The notes under the pieces: generated by a model
Database searches by the model: none
Seen by the model: only the letters and a program-made list of their open reading frames with translations
What the model was told of the DNA's origin: nothing
Position numbers and translations under genes: made by a program
Assembly: GCF_000373925.1 (NCBI RefSeq)
Contig: NZ_KB892707.1
Coordinates: 124,001 to 188,000, forward strand
Length of the DNA stretch: 64,000 nucleotides
Reading direction: 5' to 3'
Origin: Actinopolymorpha alba DSM 45243
GTDB taxonomy: Bacteria; Actinomycetota; Actinomycetes; Propionibacteriales; Actinopolymorphaceae
Shown here: positions 1 through 7,591 of the stretch, in pieces
Numbering within the stretch: position 1 is the stretch's first letter
Layout: each line of letters starts with the position of its first letter

Positions 1-504
1 TTGGGCCGCCGAGGAGATGTGCTCGCATGGAACCGCACCGGCCACGCACTCATCGCCGAGCACCTTGCCTTCGACGCGCCACAGGAGTCAGCACGCCGTC
101 CTTCCATCCCACGGATGTTCTTCGTCGACCCGCTCACCCGCGACCTACACCGCAACTGGGACGAACTCGCCCGCGTCCACGTCGCCTACCTCCGACTCAC
201 CGCCGGCCGATTCCCCACCGACGCACGGCTGGCCGAACTGATCGGGGAGCTCACGATGCGAAGCGACGAGTTCGCGACCATGTGGGCAACGGGCGAAGTC
301 GCTGATTGCACTGTCGGAGATATGCACCTGGAGCATCCCACTGTTGGTGCGGCGAGCGTCGCGTACCAGGTCTGGCTTCAGCCCGACAGCCCCGACCACC
401 GGCTCGAGATCTACACCCCCAACGACACGAGCTCTGCAGACGCATTGCGAGTCCTGACTCATCAGGACTCAATGCCAGACTCCACCGCCATCCGACAACA
501 CTGA
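1..504 (+). CDS. C-terminal part of an XRE-family regulator with MmyB-like ligand-binding domain (5' end outside window)
   Basis: The frame is open from base 1, so the leading TTG is probably an internal Leu codon and the N-terminal helix-turn-helix lies upstream of the window. The visible 167 residues match the MmyB-like ligand-binding domain that follows an XRE-type HTH in many actinobacterial regulators. Landmarks are GDVLAWNRTGHAL near the start, PRMFFVDPLTRDLHRNWDELA, a WATGEVADCTVG stretch and a closing LEIYTPNDTSSADALRVL. Proteins of this family are thought to bind a fatty-acid-like ligand and often control a divergent oxidoreductase gene, but that partner is not visible here. The gene converges on ecfT across a strong hairpin. 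The family call is firm; the ligand is unknown. Confidence 0.75.
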   Translation: MGRRGDVLAWNRTGHALIAEHLAFDAPQESARRPSIPRMFFVDPLTRDLHRNWDELARVHVAYLRLTAGRFPTDARLAELIGELTMRSDEFATMWATGEVADCTVGDMHLEHPTVGAASVAYQVWLQPDSPDHRLEIYTPNDTSSADALRVLTHQDSMPDSTAIRQH

Positions 505-567
505 GCCCCGGCGGCGCGTGAGATGCCTCCCGGTCCGGCGTCACGAATGTCCTGCCCCGCAACAGTT

Positions 568-623
568 AGAGGCTCCGGCAACAGGGAAGTCGCGGGCTGC
601 GCGGCCCTATTGCCGGAGCCTCT
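568..623. terminator. Bidirectional hairpin between convergent genes
   Basis: Arms at 568-586 and 605-623 are reverse complements over 19 bases with one mismatch; the outer 14 bp (AGAGGCTCCGGCAA) pair perfectly. The hairpin ends on the ecfT stop codon and lies 64 bp past the MmyB-type stop, so it can serve both convergent genes. There is no T-run, as is usual in high-GC actinobacteria. Confidence 0.75.
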
Positions 624-1246
624 CAGTCGTCGAGGCCACGGGCGGTGAGCGCTTCGCCGACCGCATCAGCCTTCTTCAGCAGGCGGATGACGAGGGGTAC
701 GACGAGCGCGGTTGGGCTGCGTTCGAGACCGCGGGCGCGCTGGGCTTCCCGGGTCTCCGCGTACGTCTGCGCGACCATGGGCACGCAGCGGACGGTGAGC
801 GCCAGCACCAACGCCACTCGCGTGGGGCTCACACCGATGCGGGCGAAGGGACGCAGCACTGATTCGAAGCTGTCCAGCATCGCCGACACCCGGGTCGTGA
901 GCGTCACCAGCGCGGCCAGCGTCACGAGCAGGATCAGCTGGCCCACCACGATGGTCCCGCGTTCCCAACCCGCCGTCACCCACTGGAACGCCAGGAGCGG
1001 ACCCGCGAACCACAGCACCGGTCGCACCTGCCTGAGCACCACCCGCCACGGAATGCCTGCCGCCGCCGTGACGACCATCGTGACCGCCGCCGCGATGCCG
1101 ACGGCGGGTACGGCGGAGATGCGGAGCATGACGACGGCCGCGACCGCGAGACCGGCCAGCTTCGCCCCGGCCGGTGCCCGATGCAGGAACGACCCGCCCG
1201 GCTGATAGAGCCCGAGCCCGAGCGACTGCCCGACCGAGGAGTTCAT
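623..1246 (-). CDS. ecfT: Energy-coupling factor transporter transmembrane subunit EcfT (BioN-like)
   Basis: This 207-residue membrane protein is the T component of an ECF transporter. It couples ATP hydrolysis by EcfA to toppling of the substrate-binding S component in the membrane. Several hydrophobic segments are visible (for example LAGLAVAAVVMLRISAVPAV and VGQLILLVTLAALVTL). The C-terminal region carries the ECF coupling motif ARGLE (in EAQRARGLERSPTAL) and a second degenerate copy, LTARGLDD, at the very end. The ATG at 1244-1246 overlaps the ecfA stop by 4 bp (ATGA), so the two are translationally coupled. Given bioY in the same operon, the substrate is inferred to be biotin. Confidence 0.9.
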   Translation of the reverse strand: MNSSVGQSLGLGLYQPGGSFLHRAPAGAKLAGLAVAAVVMLRISAVPAVGIAAAVTMVVTAAAGIPWRVVLRQVRPVLWFAGPLLAFQWVTAGWERGTIVVGQLILLVTLAALVTLTTRVSAMLDSFESVLRPFARIGVSPTRVALVLALTVRCVPMVAQTYAETREAQRARGLERSPTALVVPLVIRLLKKADAVGEALTARGLDD

Positions 1247-1917
1247 GCGAGCAGCTTCCGGTACGCCGCGACCGCGCCGGCCGGGTCCGCGTCGGCCGCG
1301 AGCCGCCCTTCGTGGATCACCAGGACGCGTTCGAATCCGGCCAGCAGATCGAGGTGGTGCGTCACGAGAACGACCTGCTGGGGGAGTTCGGCCAGCAGGC
1401 CGGTGACCATGGCGGCGTTGCGGAGGTCGAGCAGGGTCGTCGGCTCGTCGCACACCAGGATGCTCGGCTCGGTGGCCAGCACACCGGCAATAGCGAGCAG
1501 CTGCTTCTCCCCACCGGAGAGCAGATGGGCGGGGTGGTCGGCGTACTCCGCGAGGCCGTACCGCCGGAGCGCATCCTCCACGCGCCGCGCCACCTCGACC
1601 CGGGAGAGGCCTAGGCGACGCAGCCCGAACGCGACGTCCTCCGCGACCGTCGGCATCACGATCTGCGCGTCCGGATCGGTGAAGACGAACCCCACCTGCC
1701 GGCGTACCTCCCGCCCATCCGTCCGGGTGTTGAACCCGCCGACCTCGACCACCCCTTCGCTGGGGATGACCAGGCCGTTGAGCAGCCGGGCGAACGTCGA
1801 CTTGCCCGAGCCGTTCGCACCGATCACCCCGACCCGGCGTTCGGTGAGGTCGACGTCGATCCCGCACAGCACGTCCCGCGTGGCGTACCGATGGCTCACG
1901 CCGCGAAGCCGGATCAT
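1243..1917 (-). CDS. ecfA: Energy-coupling factor transporter ATPase EcfA (BioM-like)
   Basis: This 224-residue cytoplasmic ABC ATPase powers the ECF transporter. Walker A is GANGSGKST at residues 33-41, the Q-loop region is VGFVFTDPDAQIV, the signature is LLSGGEKQLLAIAGVL, Walker B is ILVCDEPTTLLD, and the H-loop lies in VLVTHHLDLL. The DPDAQI stretch is typical of ECF/CbiO ATPases. Only one ATPase gene is present, so the complex probably uses a homodimer, as in BioMNY. The ATG at 1915-1917 overlaps the stop of the upstream thiolase by 4 bp, and its own stop overlaps the ecfT start. Both overlaps indicate one polycistronic mRNA. Confidence 0.9.
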   Translation of the reverse strand: MIRLRGVSHRYATRDVLCGIDVDLTERRVGVIGANGSGKSTFARLLNGLVIPSEGVVEVGGFNTRTDGREVRRQVGFVFTDPDAQIVMPTVAEDVAFGLRRLGLSRVEVARRVEDALRRYGLAEYADHPAHLLSGGEKQLLAIAGVLATEPSILVCDEPTTLLDLRNAAMVTGLLAELPQQVVLVTHHLDLLAGFERVLVIHEGRLAADADPAGAVAAYRKLLA

Positions 1918-3137
1918 CGGGCGCCCACCGGTGCGGCGCCTGTGACGCGTTCGCCCAGGACGGGTTCGCCCGGGACGCGTTCGACCAGGACGGCGATCCC
2001 CATCCCACCGCCCACGGCGACGGCCGCCAGGCCGAGCGAGGGCCCGTCCTCGCGCACCATGCGGGTGAACAGCCGGACGAGGGTGACCGCTCCGGTCGCG
2101 CCCCAGGGGTGGCCGAGGGCGAGAGCGCCGCCGTCGGCGCAGATGCGTGCGGGATCGAGGTGCAGCGCGTCCGCGCAGGCGAGCACCTGCCCGGCGAACG
2201 CCTCGACGAACTCGATCGCTCCCACCTCGGAGAGGTTCCTGCCCTGCCGGGCGAGCAGCCGCCGCACCGCCGTGACCGGACCAAGCCCGGGCCGGTCGGG
2301 GTCGGTCCCCGCACACTCCCAGTCGAGCAGGCGCAGTCCCGGCCAACCATGCTCGGCGCGCCGGCGTTCGGAGGTGACGGCGACGGCGGCCGCTCCGTCG
2401 TTGACACCGCAGGAGTTGCCCGCGGTGACAGTGCCCCCGTCGGCTTCGGGAACGAACGCCGTACGGAGCCGGGCCAGCCGCCACTCGTCGAGACCGGGGC
2501 GGGGTCGCTCATCCTGTTCGAGCCCGCCGACAGGGACGAGCTCGTCCACGAACCGTTTCGCCTCCATCGCCGCCATCGCGCGGGCGTGGCTGCGGGCCGC
2601 GTAGGCGTCCTGGCGTTCGCGGGTCACGCCGGCCTCGCGGGCCACCAGGTCGGCGGCCACTCCCATCTCGGGATCGGCGTATGGCGGAGGTGCGAACGGC
2701 GCGCGTTCGAAGGGCCGAGGCTCGCCGCTTGGGGTGCTCGGCCGCCAGGCCCGGATCGGTGCCGTCGACGCGCTCTCGGCACCGCCGGCGAGGTAGAGGT
2801 CGCCTCGCCCGGCGAGCACCTGACCCGCCGCCAGCGTGACCGCGTCAAGCCCGCTGCCGCACTGCCGGTCGATGGTCACGCCGGGCACGCTCGGCCCGAA
2901 CCCCGCCGTCAGCGCAGACACCCGCGCGACGTTGCCGCCCGGGCCCATGCAGTTACCGAGGACGACGTCCGCGACCGCGGTCGGTGGCATCCGCAGGTCG
3001 GTGAGGAGCGTACGCAGGACCGGTGCGGCCAGCTGCTCGACCCGCAGGGTCGCCAACCCCCGGCCGGCAGTCGCGATGGGAGTACGTCGCGCGGCCACGA
3101 TCACCGGCGAGGTCGGACGGGGTGAGTCGGGAGTCAC
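1914..3137 (-). CDS. Thiolase-family protein in a biotin-transport operon (YhfS-like), with altered catalytic residues
   Basis: This 407-residue protein has the thiolase fold. The nucleophile motif DRQCGSGLDA places Cys at about residue 93, and the His motif GHPWGATGA follows at about residue 343. Two canonical catalytic elements are changed. The C-terminal Cys of the usual C-x-GGG-M-G motif is Ala (about residue 374, in VAVGGGMG), and the NEAFA Asn is Val (VEAFA). It may therefore not perform normal Claisen condensation or thiolysis. The GTG at 3135-3137 was chosen because it overlaps the ligase stop in a GTGA and brings the protein to family length; longer upstream starts run through the ligase. 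The ligase-thiolase-BioY combination recalls the B. subtilis yhfU-yhfT-yhfS operon. A role in pimeloyl or biotin-precursor use is inference. Confidence 0.8.
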   Translation of the reverse strand: MTPDSPRPTSPVIVAARRTPIATAGRGLATLRVEQLAAPVLRTLLTDLRMPPTAVADVVLGNCMGPGGNVARVSALTAGFGPSVPGVTIDRQCGSGLDAVTLAAGQVLAGRGDLYLAGGAESASTAPIRAWRPSTPSGEPRPFERAPFAPPPYADPEMGVAADLVAREAGVTRERQDAYAARSHARAMAAMEAKRFVDELVPVGGLEQDERPRPGLDEWRLARLRTAFVPEADGGTVTAGNSCGVNDGAAAVAVTSERRRAEHGWPGLRLLDWECAGTDPDRPGLGPVTAVRRLLARQGRNLSEVGAIEFVEAFAGQVLACADALHLDPARICADGGALALGHPWGATGAVTLVRLFTRMVREDGPSLGLAAVAVGGGMGIAVLVERVPGEPVLGERVTGAAPVGAR

Positions 3138-4426
3138 GTGAGGGCCTGAACGCCAAGGGTCCCGTCGGCCAGGCCAGCGAGGACCCGCGCGCGGGCGACC
3201 TTGCCCGATCCGGTCCGGGGCAACCGGTTCACGGCGTACCAAAGCCGCGGTCGCTGCGCCCGCGCGAGTTGGGCGGCGGCGGCGCGGAGGGCGGTGAGGG
3301 GTACGTCGGTGCCGGCGGAAGGCTCGACCACCGCGACCACCACCTCGCCGAGCTGGGCGTGCGGGCGACCCACGACGGCGAGGTCGGCGACACCTGGAAC
3401 CTGCCGGAGCGTGCTCTCGACCGCCTCCGGTGAGATGGTCGAGCCGCCGCTCGTGATCGCGGCGCCGGCCCGGCCGAGCACCGTGAGCGTGCCGTTGTCG
3501 TCGAGGACACCGTGGTCGCCGACGCTGGCGAAGCCCTCGGGGTCGCAGTCGAGGCCGAGCGCGAGGTACGGGCTCCGGGCCCAGATCACGCCGTCCCGCA
3601 GGTCCACCTCGACGCCGGGGAACGCGCGGAGTTGCCCGGCCGGTCGACCGGGTCGCCGGATCGCGACGAACGACAACTCGGCGGCGCCGTAGTAGTCGAT
3701 GACCGCGAGGCCCGCCTTGCTGGCGGCCTCCTCGACGCGGGGATCGAGGTGGGCGCCGCCGCAGACGGCGAGTCGCAACCTGCTGTGTTCGGGCGCGAGT
3801 CGGTCGGCCAGGCTGGCGAGCATCGGGGGTACGACGTGGACCGCCGTACAGCTCGCCGCCGCGCGCACCGCGAGCTCGGGCGACCAGTGCGGCAGCGGAT
3901 GGATGGCGGCGCCCATCGTGAGGGCGTGTAGCGCGCCGAACAGGAAGAGGCTTCCGGACAGCCGGCCGGGGATCAGCACGGTGTCGTCGGCGCCGATGCC
4001 GGTGAGGGCGGAGAACGTCGGGAAACTGAACGTCCAGGACTCGCGGGTACGTACGACCGGCCGGGGTGTGCGGGTGCTCCCGGAGGTGAAGACGGCGAGA
4101 CAGGCCGACTTCGGGATGCGCTCCACCGCGCTCCGTGCCGCCTCGACCGCGCCGGTGCGAAGGTCCGCCGGCCAGGTGGCGTCGGTGACGACAGCCGCGG
4201 CCCCGAGCAGGTCGGCGGCCACGAGGTCGACGAGCAGTCCGGCCGCGTCCTCGTCGGTGGTGACGACGGCGTCCTCAGGCCCGACACCGCTCGCCGCCAG
4301 CTCCTCGGCCCGGCGGCTGGCACGGGCGGCGAGCTCGCCGAAGCTGAGCACACCGGCCGGCCCGACGACGGCGGGTCGGTGAGGGTCGGCGGCCGCGCGC
4401 CGGGTCACATCACGGGAGATGGCCAT
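3134..4426 (-). CDS. Class I adenylate-forming enzyme (AMP-dependent acyl-CoA ligase family, YhfT-like)
   Basis: This 430-residue protein belongs to the ANL superfamily, which activates carboxylates as acyl-adenylates and usually transfers them to CoA. It is short for the family (about 500 residues). The P-loop reads FTSGSTRTPRPV, where the consensus has Gly and Lys in place of the first and second Arg. The YYGAAE motif (A5), the GDHG hinge-side Asp motif and the C-terminal catalytic Lys in PRTGSGK are all present. Its stop overlaps the thiolase GTG, and bioY lies 90 bp upstream on the same strand. By position it resembles B. subtilis YhfT, which is co-regulated with a BioY paralogue. The substrate is unknown; pimelate or another dicarboxylate is a guess. 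Confidence 0.8.
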   Translation of the reverse strand: MAISRDVTRRAAADPHRPAVVGPAGVLSFGELAARASRRAEELAASGVGPEDAVVTTDEDAAGLLVDLVAADLLGAAAVVTDATWPADLRTGAVEAARSAVERIPKSACLAVFTSGSTRTPRPVVRTRESWTFSFPTFSALTGIGADDTVLIPGRLSGSLFLFGALHALTMGAAIHPLPHWSPELAVRAAASCTAVHVVPPMLASLADRLAPEHSRLRLAVCGGAHLDPRVEEAASKAGLAVIDYYGAAELSFVAIRRPGRPAGQLRAFPGVEVDLRDGVIWARSPYLALGLDCDPEGFASVGDHGVLDDNGTLTVLGRAGAAITSGGSTISPEAVESTLRQVPGVADLAVVGRPHAQLGEVVVAVVEPSAGTDVPLTALRAAAAQLARAQRPRLWYAVNRLPRTGSGKVARARVLAGLADGTLGVQALT

Positions 4427-4516
4427 CGTGCCGAACCGTACCTCCTGCCAGGCAGGGCCGAACGCACCGCGCCTTTACCCGTGAGTAGTGGCGCGGCCCT
4501 GGTCGCCTCGCCCACA

Positions 4517-5167
4517 TCACGCGTCGTCTTTCCCCATGCCGGGCGTGCCTCGCTCACCGGCGGCCGTACCTCGCTGAGCGGAGGCAGCCCGCCGTGCCGC
4601 GACCTCCCGACCGAGGGTGGGGTAGCCCGCGTGGACGCCACGGGCGACGAGGGTGGCGGCCGCTGCCTTGATGAGGTCACCGGGCAGGAAGACCGTCGCG
4701 GCGACCAGCGTGGCGACGACATCGGACGTCCCGGTCCTGAATGCCTGCACCGGGATGCCGAGCGCATAGACGCAGGCGATGCCGCCGACGACGTTCGCGA
4801 TGAAGCCGTACGGCAGGGGATAGCGCGGCATCACCTTCTCGGTGAGCCAGCCGGTGACCCAGGCGCCCAGCGGGAACGCGAGGAAGTAGCCCGCCGAAGG
4901 GCCTGCCAGTGCCGCCATGCCGGTACGCCCGCCCGCCAACAGCGGGAGGCCGGCCAGGGCGAGCGCGCAGAAGACCAGGGCCGCGAGCAGCCCTCGCCGG
5001 GCGCCGAGGATCGAACCCGCCAGCATCACCCCCATGGTCTGGGCGGTGATCGGCACCGCGTTGCCGAAGAGTGAGAAGGACCCGGGCAGTCCGAGGACCG
5101 CGATAAGGGCGGCGAACAACGCGATGAGGGCGAGGTCCCGGGCGGTGAGGCGGCGGCTTGCGGGCAT
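4517..5167 (-). CDS. bioY: Biotin transporter substrate-binding subunit BioY
   Basis: This 216-residue integral membrane protein is the S component that captures biotin for the ECF module encoded downstream. About six hydrophobic segments are visible, and the BioY signature GGRTGMAALAGPSAGYFLAF lies in the middle, followed by GAWVTGWLTEK. The ATG at 5165-5167 is preceded by GAAGGGAAG at suitable spacing; a longer in-frame extension upstream lacks family similarity. It heads the operon bioY - ligase - thiolase - ecfA - ecfT, so all three transporter parts are co-encoded. The charged C-terminus beyond about residue 195 looks non-conserved. Confidence 0.92.
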   Translation of the reverse strand: MPASRRLTARDLALIALFAALIAVLGLPGSFSLFGNAVPITAQTMGVMLAGSILGARRGLLAALVFCALALAGLPLLAGGRTGMAALAGPSAGYFLAFPLGAWVTGWLTEKVMPRYPLPYGFIANVVGGIACVYALGIPVQAFRTGTSDVVATLVAATVFLPGDLIKAAAATLVARGVHAGYPTLGREVAARRAASAQRGTAAGERGTPGMGKDDA

Positions 5168-5189
5168 CGGGCTTCCCTTCGAAAGGAGT

Positions 5190-5201
5190 CCCCGTACGGG
5201 G
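5190..5201. promoter_or_regulatory. 12-bp palindrome upstream of bioY
   Basis: CCCCGTACGGGG is a perfect palindrome 23 bp upstream of the bioY start, just outside the ribosome-binding site. Its position fits an operator for the biotin operon. It does not resemble the BioQ operator I know from mycobacteria (TGAAC-N3-GTTAC). The regulator is unknown. Confidence 0.35.
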
Positions 5202-5400
5202 TACGCGAGAACAACCGCGCTGATCGAGGGTAGGTCGCGGATCGCGGGCCTGCCTGCTCGCGCGCTGGCCAAGCTCTGGCCGGTCAGGTTGGTGTGATCC
5301 GACAAATTTCGTGCGGTCCTGGGGCCTCGGCGCGGACGCACGTGCCGGCCCAAGATCCACCTGGGCCCAAACCCGGAGGCGAACGGACGGACGGGTTCTC

Positions 5401-5596
5401 TACACTGGGGCCCATGCTTAGAGGTCGCGCGGACAGGCGCACGGGCTGCGCGTCGCCCGGCATCCACGCTGTCCGCGTTGTCCTCCTCGCCGATACAAAC
5501 CCGGTATCGGCTCGTCGTCCGCCTTGCCATCATGGCGCCGGACGCCGCTCGCTATCCGCGCCCCTGTCCGCGCGACCTCTCATCCGGACCTCTTGA
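5401..5596 (+). promoter_or_regulatory. Candidate -10 box and 60-codon leader frame ahead of the ABC-F gene
   Basis: The 487 bp between bioY and the ABC-F gene hold no recognisable protein. TACACT at 5401-5406 fits a TANNNT -10 box and sits 7 bp before an ATG at 5414, the spacing of a leaderless start. That frame runs 60 codons to 5596, ending 58 bp before the ABC-F GTG. The encoded Arg/Pro-rich peptide resembles nothing I know. It may be a regulatory leader or simply the 5' untranslated region. Confidence 0.3.
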
Positions 5597-5654
5597 TCGG
5601 ACGCTCCGCCTCACGCGTGCCCTCTGTGTCCGATCAACCCCGGAGCGTGCTCTA

Positions 5655-7253
5655 GTGATTACCGCCAGCAATCTGGAACTCCGCGCCGGCGCGCGCCTCC
5701 TCCTTTCCGGCGTTTCCTTCCGCGTGTCTCCCGGCGACAAGGTCGGCCTCGTGGGCCGCAACGGTGCCGGCAAGACCACCCTGACCCGGGTCCTCGCCCG
5801 CGAAGGTCTTCCCGCCGCGGGTACCGTCACCCACGCCGGTTCGGTCGGCTACCTCCCGCAGGACCCCCGCACCGGCGATCTCGACATCACCGCCCAGGAC
5901 CGCGTGCTGTCGGCTCGCGGCCTCGACCAGGTCGTCCGCGAGTTGCGGGCCACCGAGCAGGCGATGTCAGGCGCGACCGGCGACCAGCGGGACAAGGCGA
6001 TGCGGAAGTACGCCCGGGCCGAGGCGGAGTTCCTCGCCCGCGGCGGTTACAGCGCCGAGTCGGAGGCCGCGCAGGTGACGGCGAGCCTCGGTCTGCCCGA
6101 ACGCGTGCTCGCCCAGTCGCTGCGCACTCTCTCGGGCGGGCAGCGGCGCCGCATCGAGCTGGCCCGCATCCTCTTCTCCGGCGCCGACAGCCTGTTGCTC
6201 GACGAGCCGACCAACCACCTCGACGCCGACTCGATCACCTGGCTGCGGGAGTTCCTGCGGGCGTTCAAGGGCGGTGTGGTCGTCATCAGCCACGACGTCG
6301 GCCTGCTCGAGGCGACTGTCAACCGCGTCTTTCATCTCGACGCCAACCGCGCCGAGCTGGACGTCTACAACGTGGGCTGGAAGGCGTACCTCACGCAGCG
6401 TGAGACCGACGACCGCCGCCGCAAACGCGAGCGGACCAACGCCGAGCGGAAGGCGCAGGCGCTCACCGCCCAGGCGGACCGGATGCGGGCCAAGGCCACC
6501 AAGGCGACCGCGGCCAAGAACATGGTCCGCCGGGCCGAACGCCTGATGGCCGCCGTCGAACCCGAACGCCGTGCGGATCGCGTTGCCCGGATCCGTTTGC
6601 CGGAGCCGGCTCCGTGTGGCAAGACGCCGTTGACGGCCACCGCCCTGTCGAAGTCGTACGGCTCTCTCGAGGTGTTCACCGACGTCGACCTCGCGGTGGA
6701 CAAGGGGAGTCGGGTGGTCGTCCTCGGCCTGAACGGCGCTGGCAAGACCACCTTGCTTCGGGTCCTGTCGGGGTCGGAGCAGCCCGATACCGGCATGGTG
6801 GTTCCCGGACACGGCTTGCGGTTGGGCTATTACGCGCAGGAGCACGAGACGCTCGACATCGGCCGGACGGTCCTGGAAAACATGCTGGCCGAAGCAGGTC
6901 ATCTCTCCGACACCGAAGCCCGGCGCGTTCTCGGGTCGTTCCTCTTCACCGGAGACGACGTGGACAAACCCGCGGGTGTGCTGTCTGGTGGCGAAAAGAC
7001 CCGATTGGCGTTGGCCCGGCTGGTCTGCTCCACTGCGAATGTGCTGCTGCTCGACGAGCCGACCAACAACCTCGATCCGGTCTCGCGGGAGGAAATTCTC
7101 GCCGCGATTCGCTCGTATCAGGGAGCAATTGTCCTTGTCACCCACGACGAAGGTGCCGTCGACGCGCTCGAGCCCGAGCGCGTGCTGCTCCTCCCTGACG
7201 GCGTGGAAGACCTCTGGAATGCCGATTACGCCGATCTCGTGACACTCGCCTGA
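5655..7253 (+). CDS. ABC-F family ATP-binding protein (ribosome-associated type)
   Basis: This 532-residue soluble protein has two ABC domains and no membrane segment, the layout of ABC-F translation factors acting at the ribosomal E site. Domain 1 has Walker A GRNGAGKTTL, signature LSGGQRRRIELARI and Walker B LLLDEPTNHLD. Domain 2 has GLNGAGKTTLL, LSGGEKTRLALARL and LLLDEPTNNLD. A charged linker rich in Arg, Lys and Ala (RRKRERTNAERKAQALTAQA) joins them, as in the P-site tRNA interaction motif. The GTG at 5655-5657 follows GGAG by about 10 bp and starts directly at the conserved ITASNLELRAG. A 340-bp spacer separates it from the Gbn-like gene. Whether it gives antibiotic resistance or has a housekeeping role cannot be told. 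Confidence 0.9.
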   Translation: MITASNLELRAGARLLLSGVSFRVSPGDKVGLVGRNGAGKTTLTRVLAREGLPAAGTVTHAGSVGYLPQDPRTGDLDITAQDRVLSARGLDQVVRELRATEQAMSGATGDQRDKAMRKYARAEAEFLARGGYSAESEAAQVTASLGLPERVLAQSLRTLSGGQRRRIELARILFSGADSLLLDEPTNHLDADSITWLREFLRAFKGGVVVISHDVGLLEATVNRVFHLDANRAELDVYNVGWKAYLTQRETDDRRRKRERTNAERKAQALTAQADRMRAKATKATAAKNMVRRAERLMAAVEPERRADRVARIRLPEPAPCGKTPLTATALSKSYGSLEVFTDVDLAVDKGSRVVVLGLNGAGKTTLLRVLSGSEQPDTGMVVPGHGLRLGYYAQEHETLDIGRTVLENMLAEAGHLSDTEARRVLGSFLFTGDDVDKPAGVLSGGEKTRLALARLVCSTANVLLLDEPTNNLDPVSREEILAAIRSYQGAIVLVTHDEGAVDALEPERVLLLPDGVEDLWNADYADLVTLA

Positions 7254-7591
7254 CGGCGAAATGATCATGATCAATCTGGCGTGCACATAACAGAGAAATC
7301 TGGGTATTGCACGTAACGACTCGCCGCAGGTTTTGCCGACTCTCGGCAGGATTGAGGGATTCGGTCGAAACACGCCCGATCTTCCGCTGGTCAGGAGGCA
7401 TGGGGCGGCGGATCATGGGGCATTGGTGGATTGATCGAATGCTGTGGCTCGGTGACGAGTGAGCGGACCGGTCGGCATCTTGAGGCCGCCCGCGAGGCGA
7501 AGGAGTTACCACATGATGCCCAGCACGTGGTCTGGTTCGGTTAACCAGTAACCGAAGGCGCGACCATCGCACTCGTCAGCGGGAGGCAGGA
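7254..7591 (+). promoter_or_regulatory. 338-bp upstream region of the small HTH gene: GATC cluster and overlapping inverted repeats
   Basis: No coding region is evident. Five GATC sites lie within 174 bp (7263, 7269, 7378, 7411 and 7433), where about one per 360 bp is expected at 70% GC. Nearer the gene, TTCGGTTA (7536-7543) and TAACCGAA (7549-7556) are perfect reverse complements around ACCAG. They overlap a second inverted repeat, CTGGTT (7532-7537) with AACCAG (7543-7548), and the palindrome GGTTAACC. The two pairings exclude each other. Position suggests autoregulatory sites. Confidence 0.4.

Noticed and set aside
1325-1345. tRNA T-loop-like GTTCGAATCC
   Set aside because: It lies inside ecfA and no acceptor, D or anticodon stem can be drawn around it. 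No tRNA was found elsewhere.
623-2512. A single 629-codon minus-strand frame covering ecfT and much of ecfA and the thiolase
   Set aside because: Only the last 207 codons look like protein (EcfT). The upstream part is the wrong frame of ecfA and the thiolase, both clear in other frames, so it is not a fusion protein.
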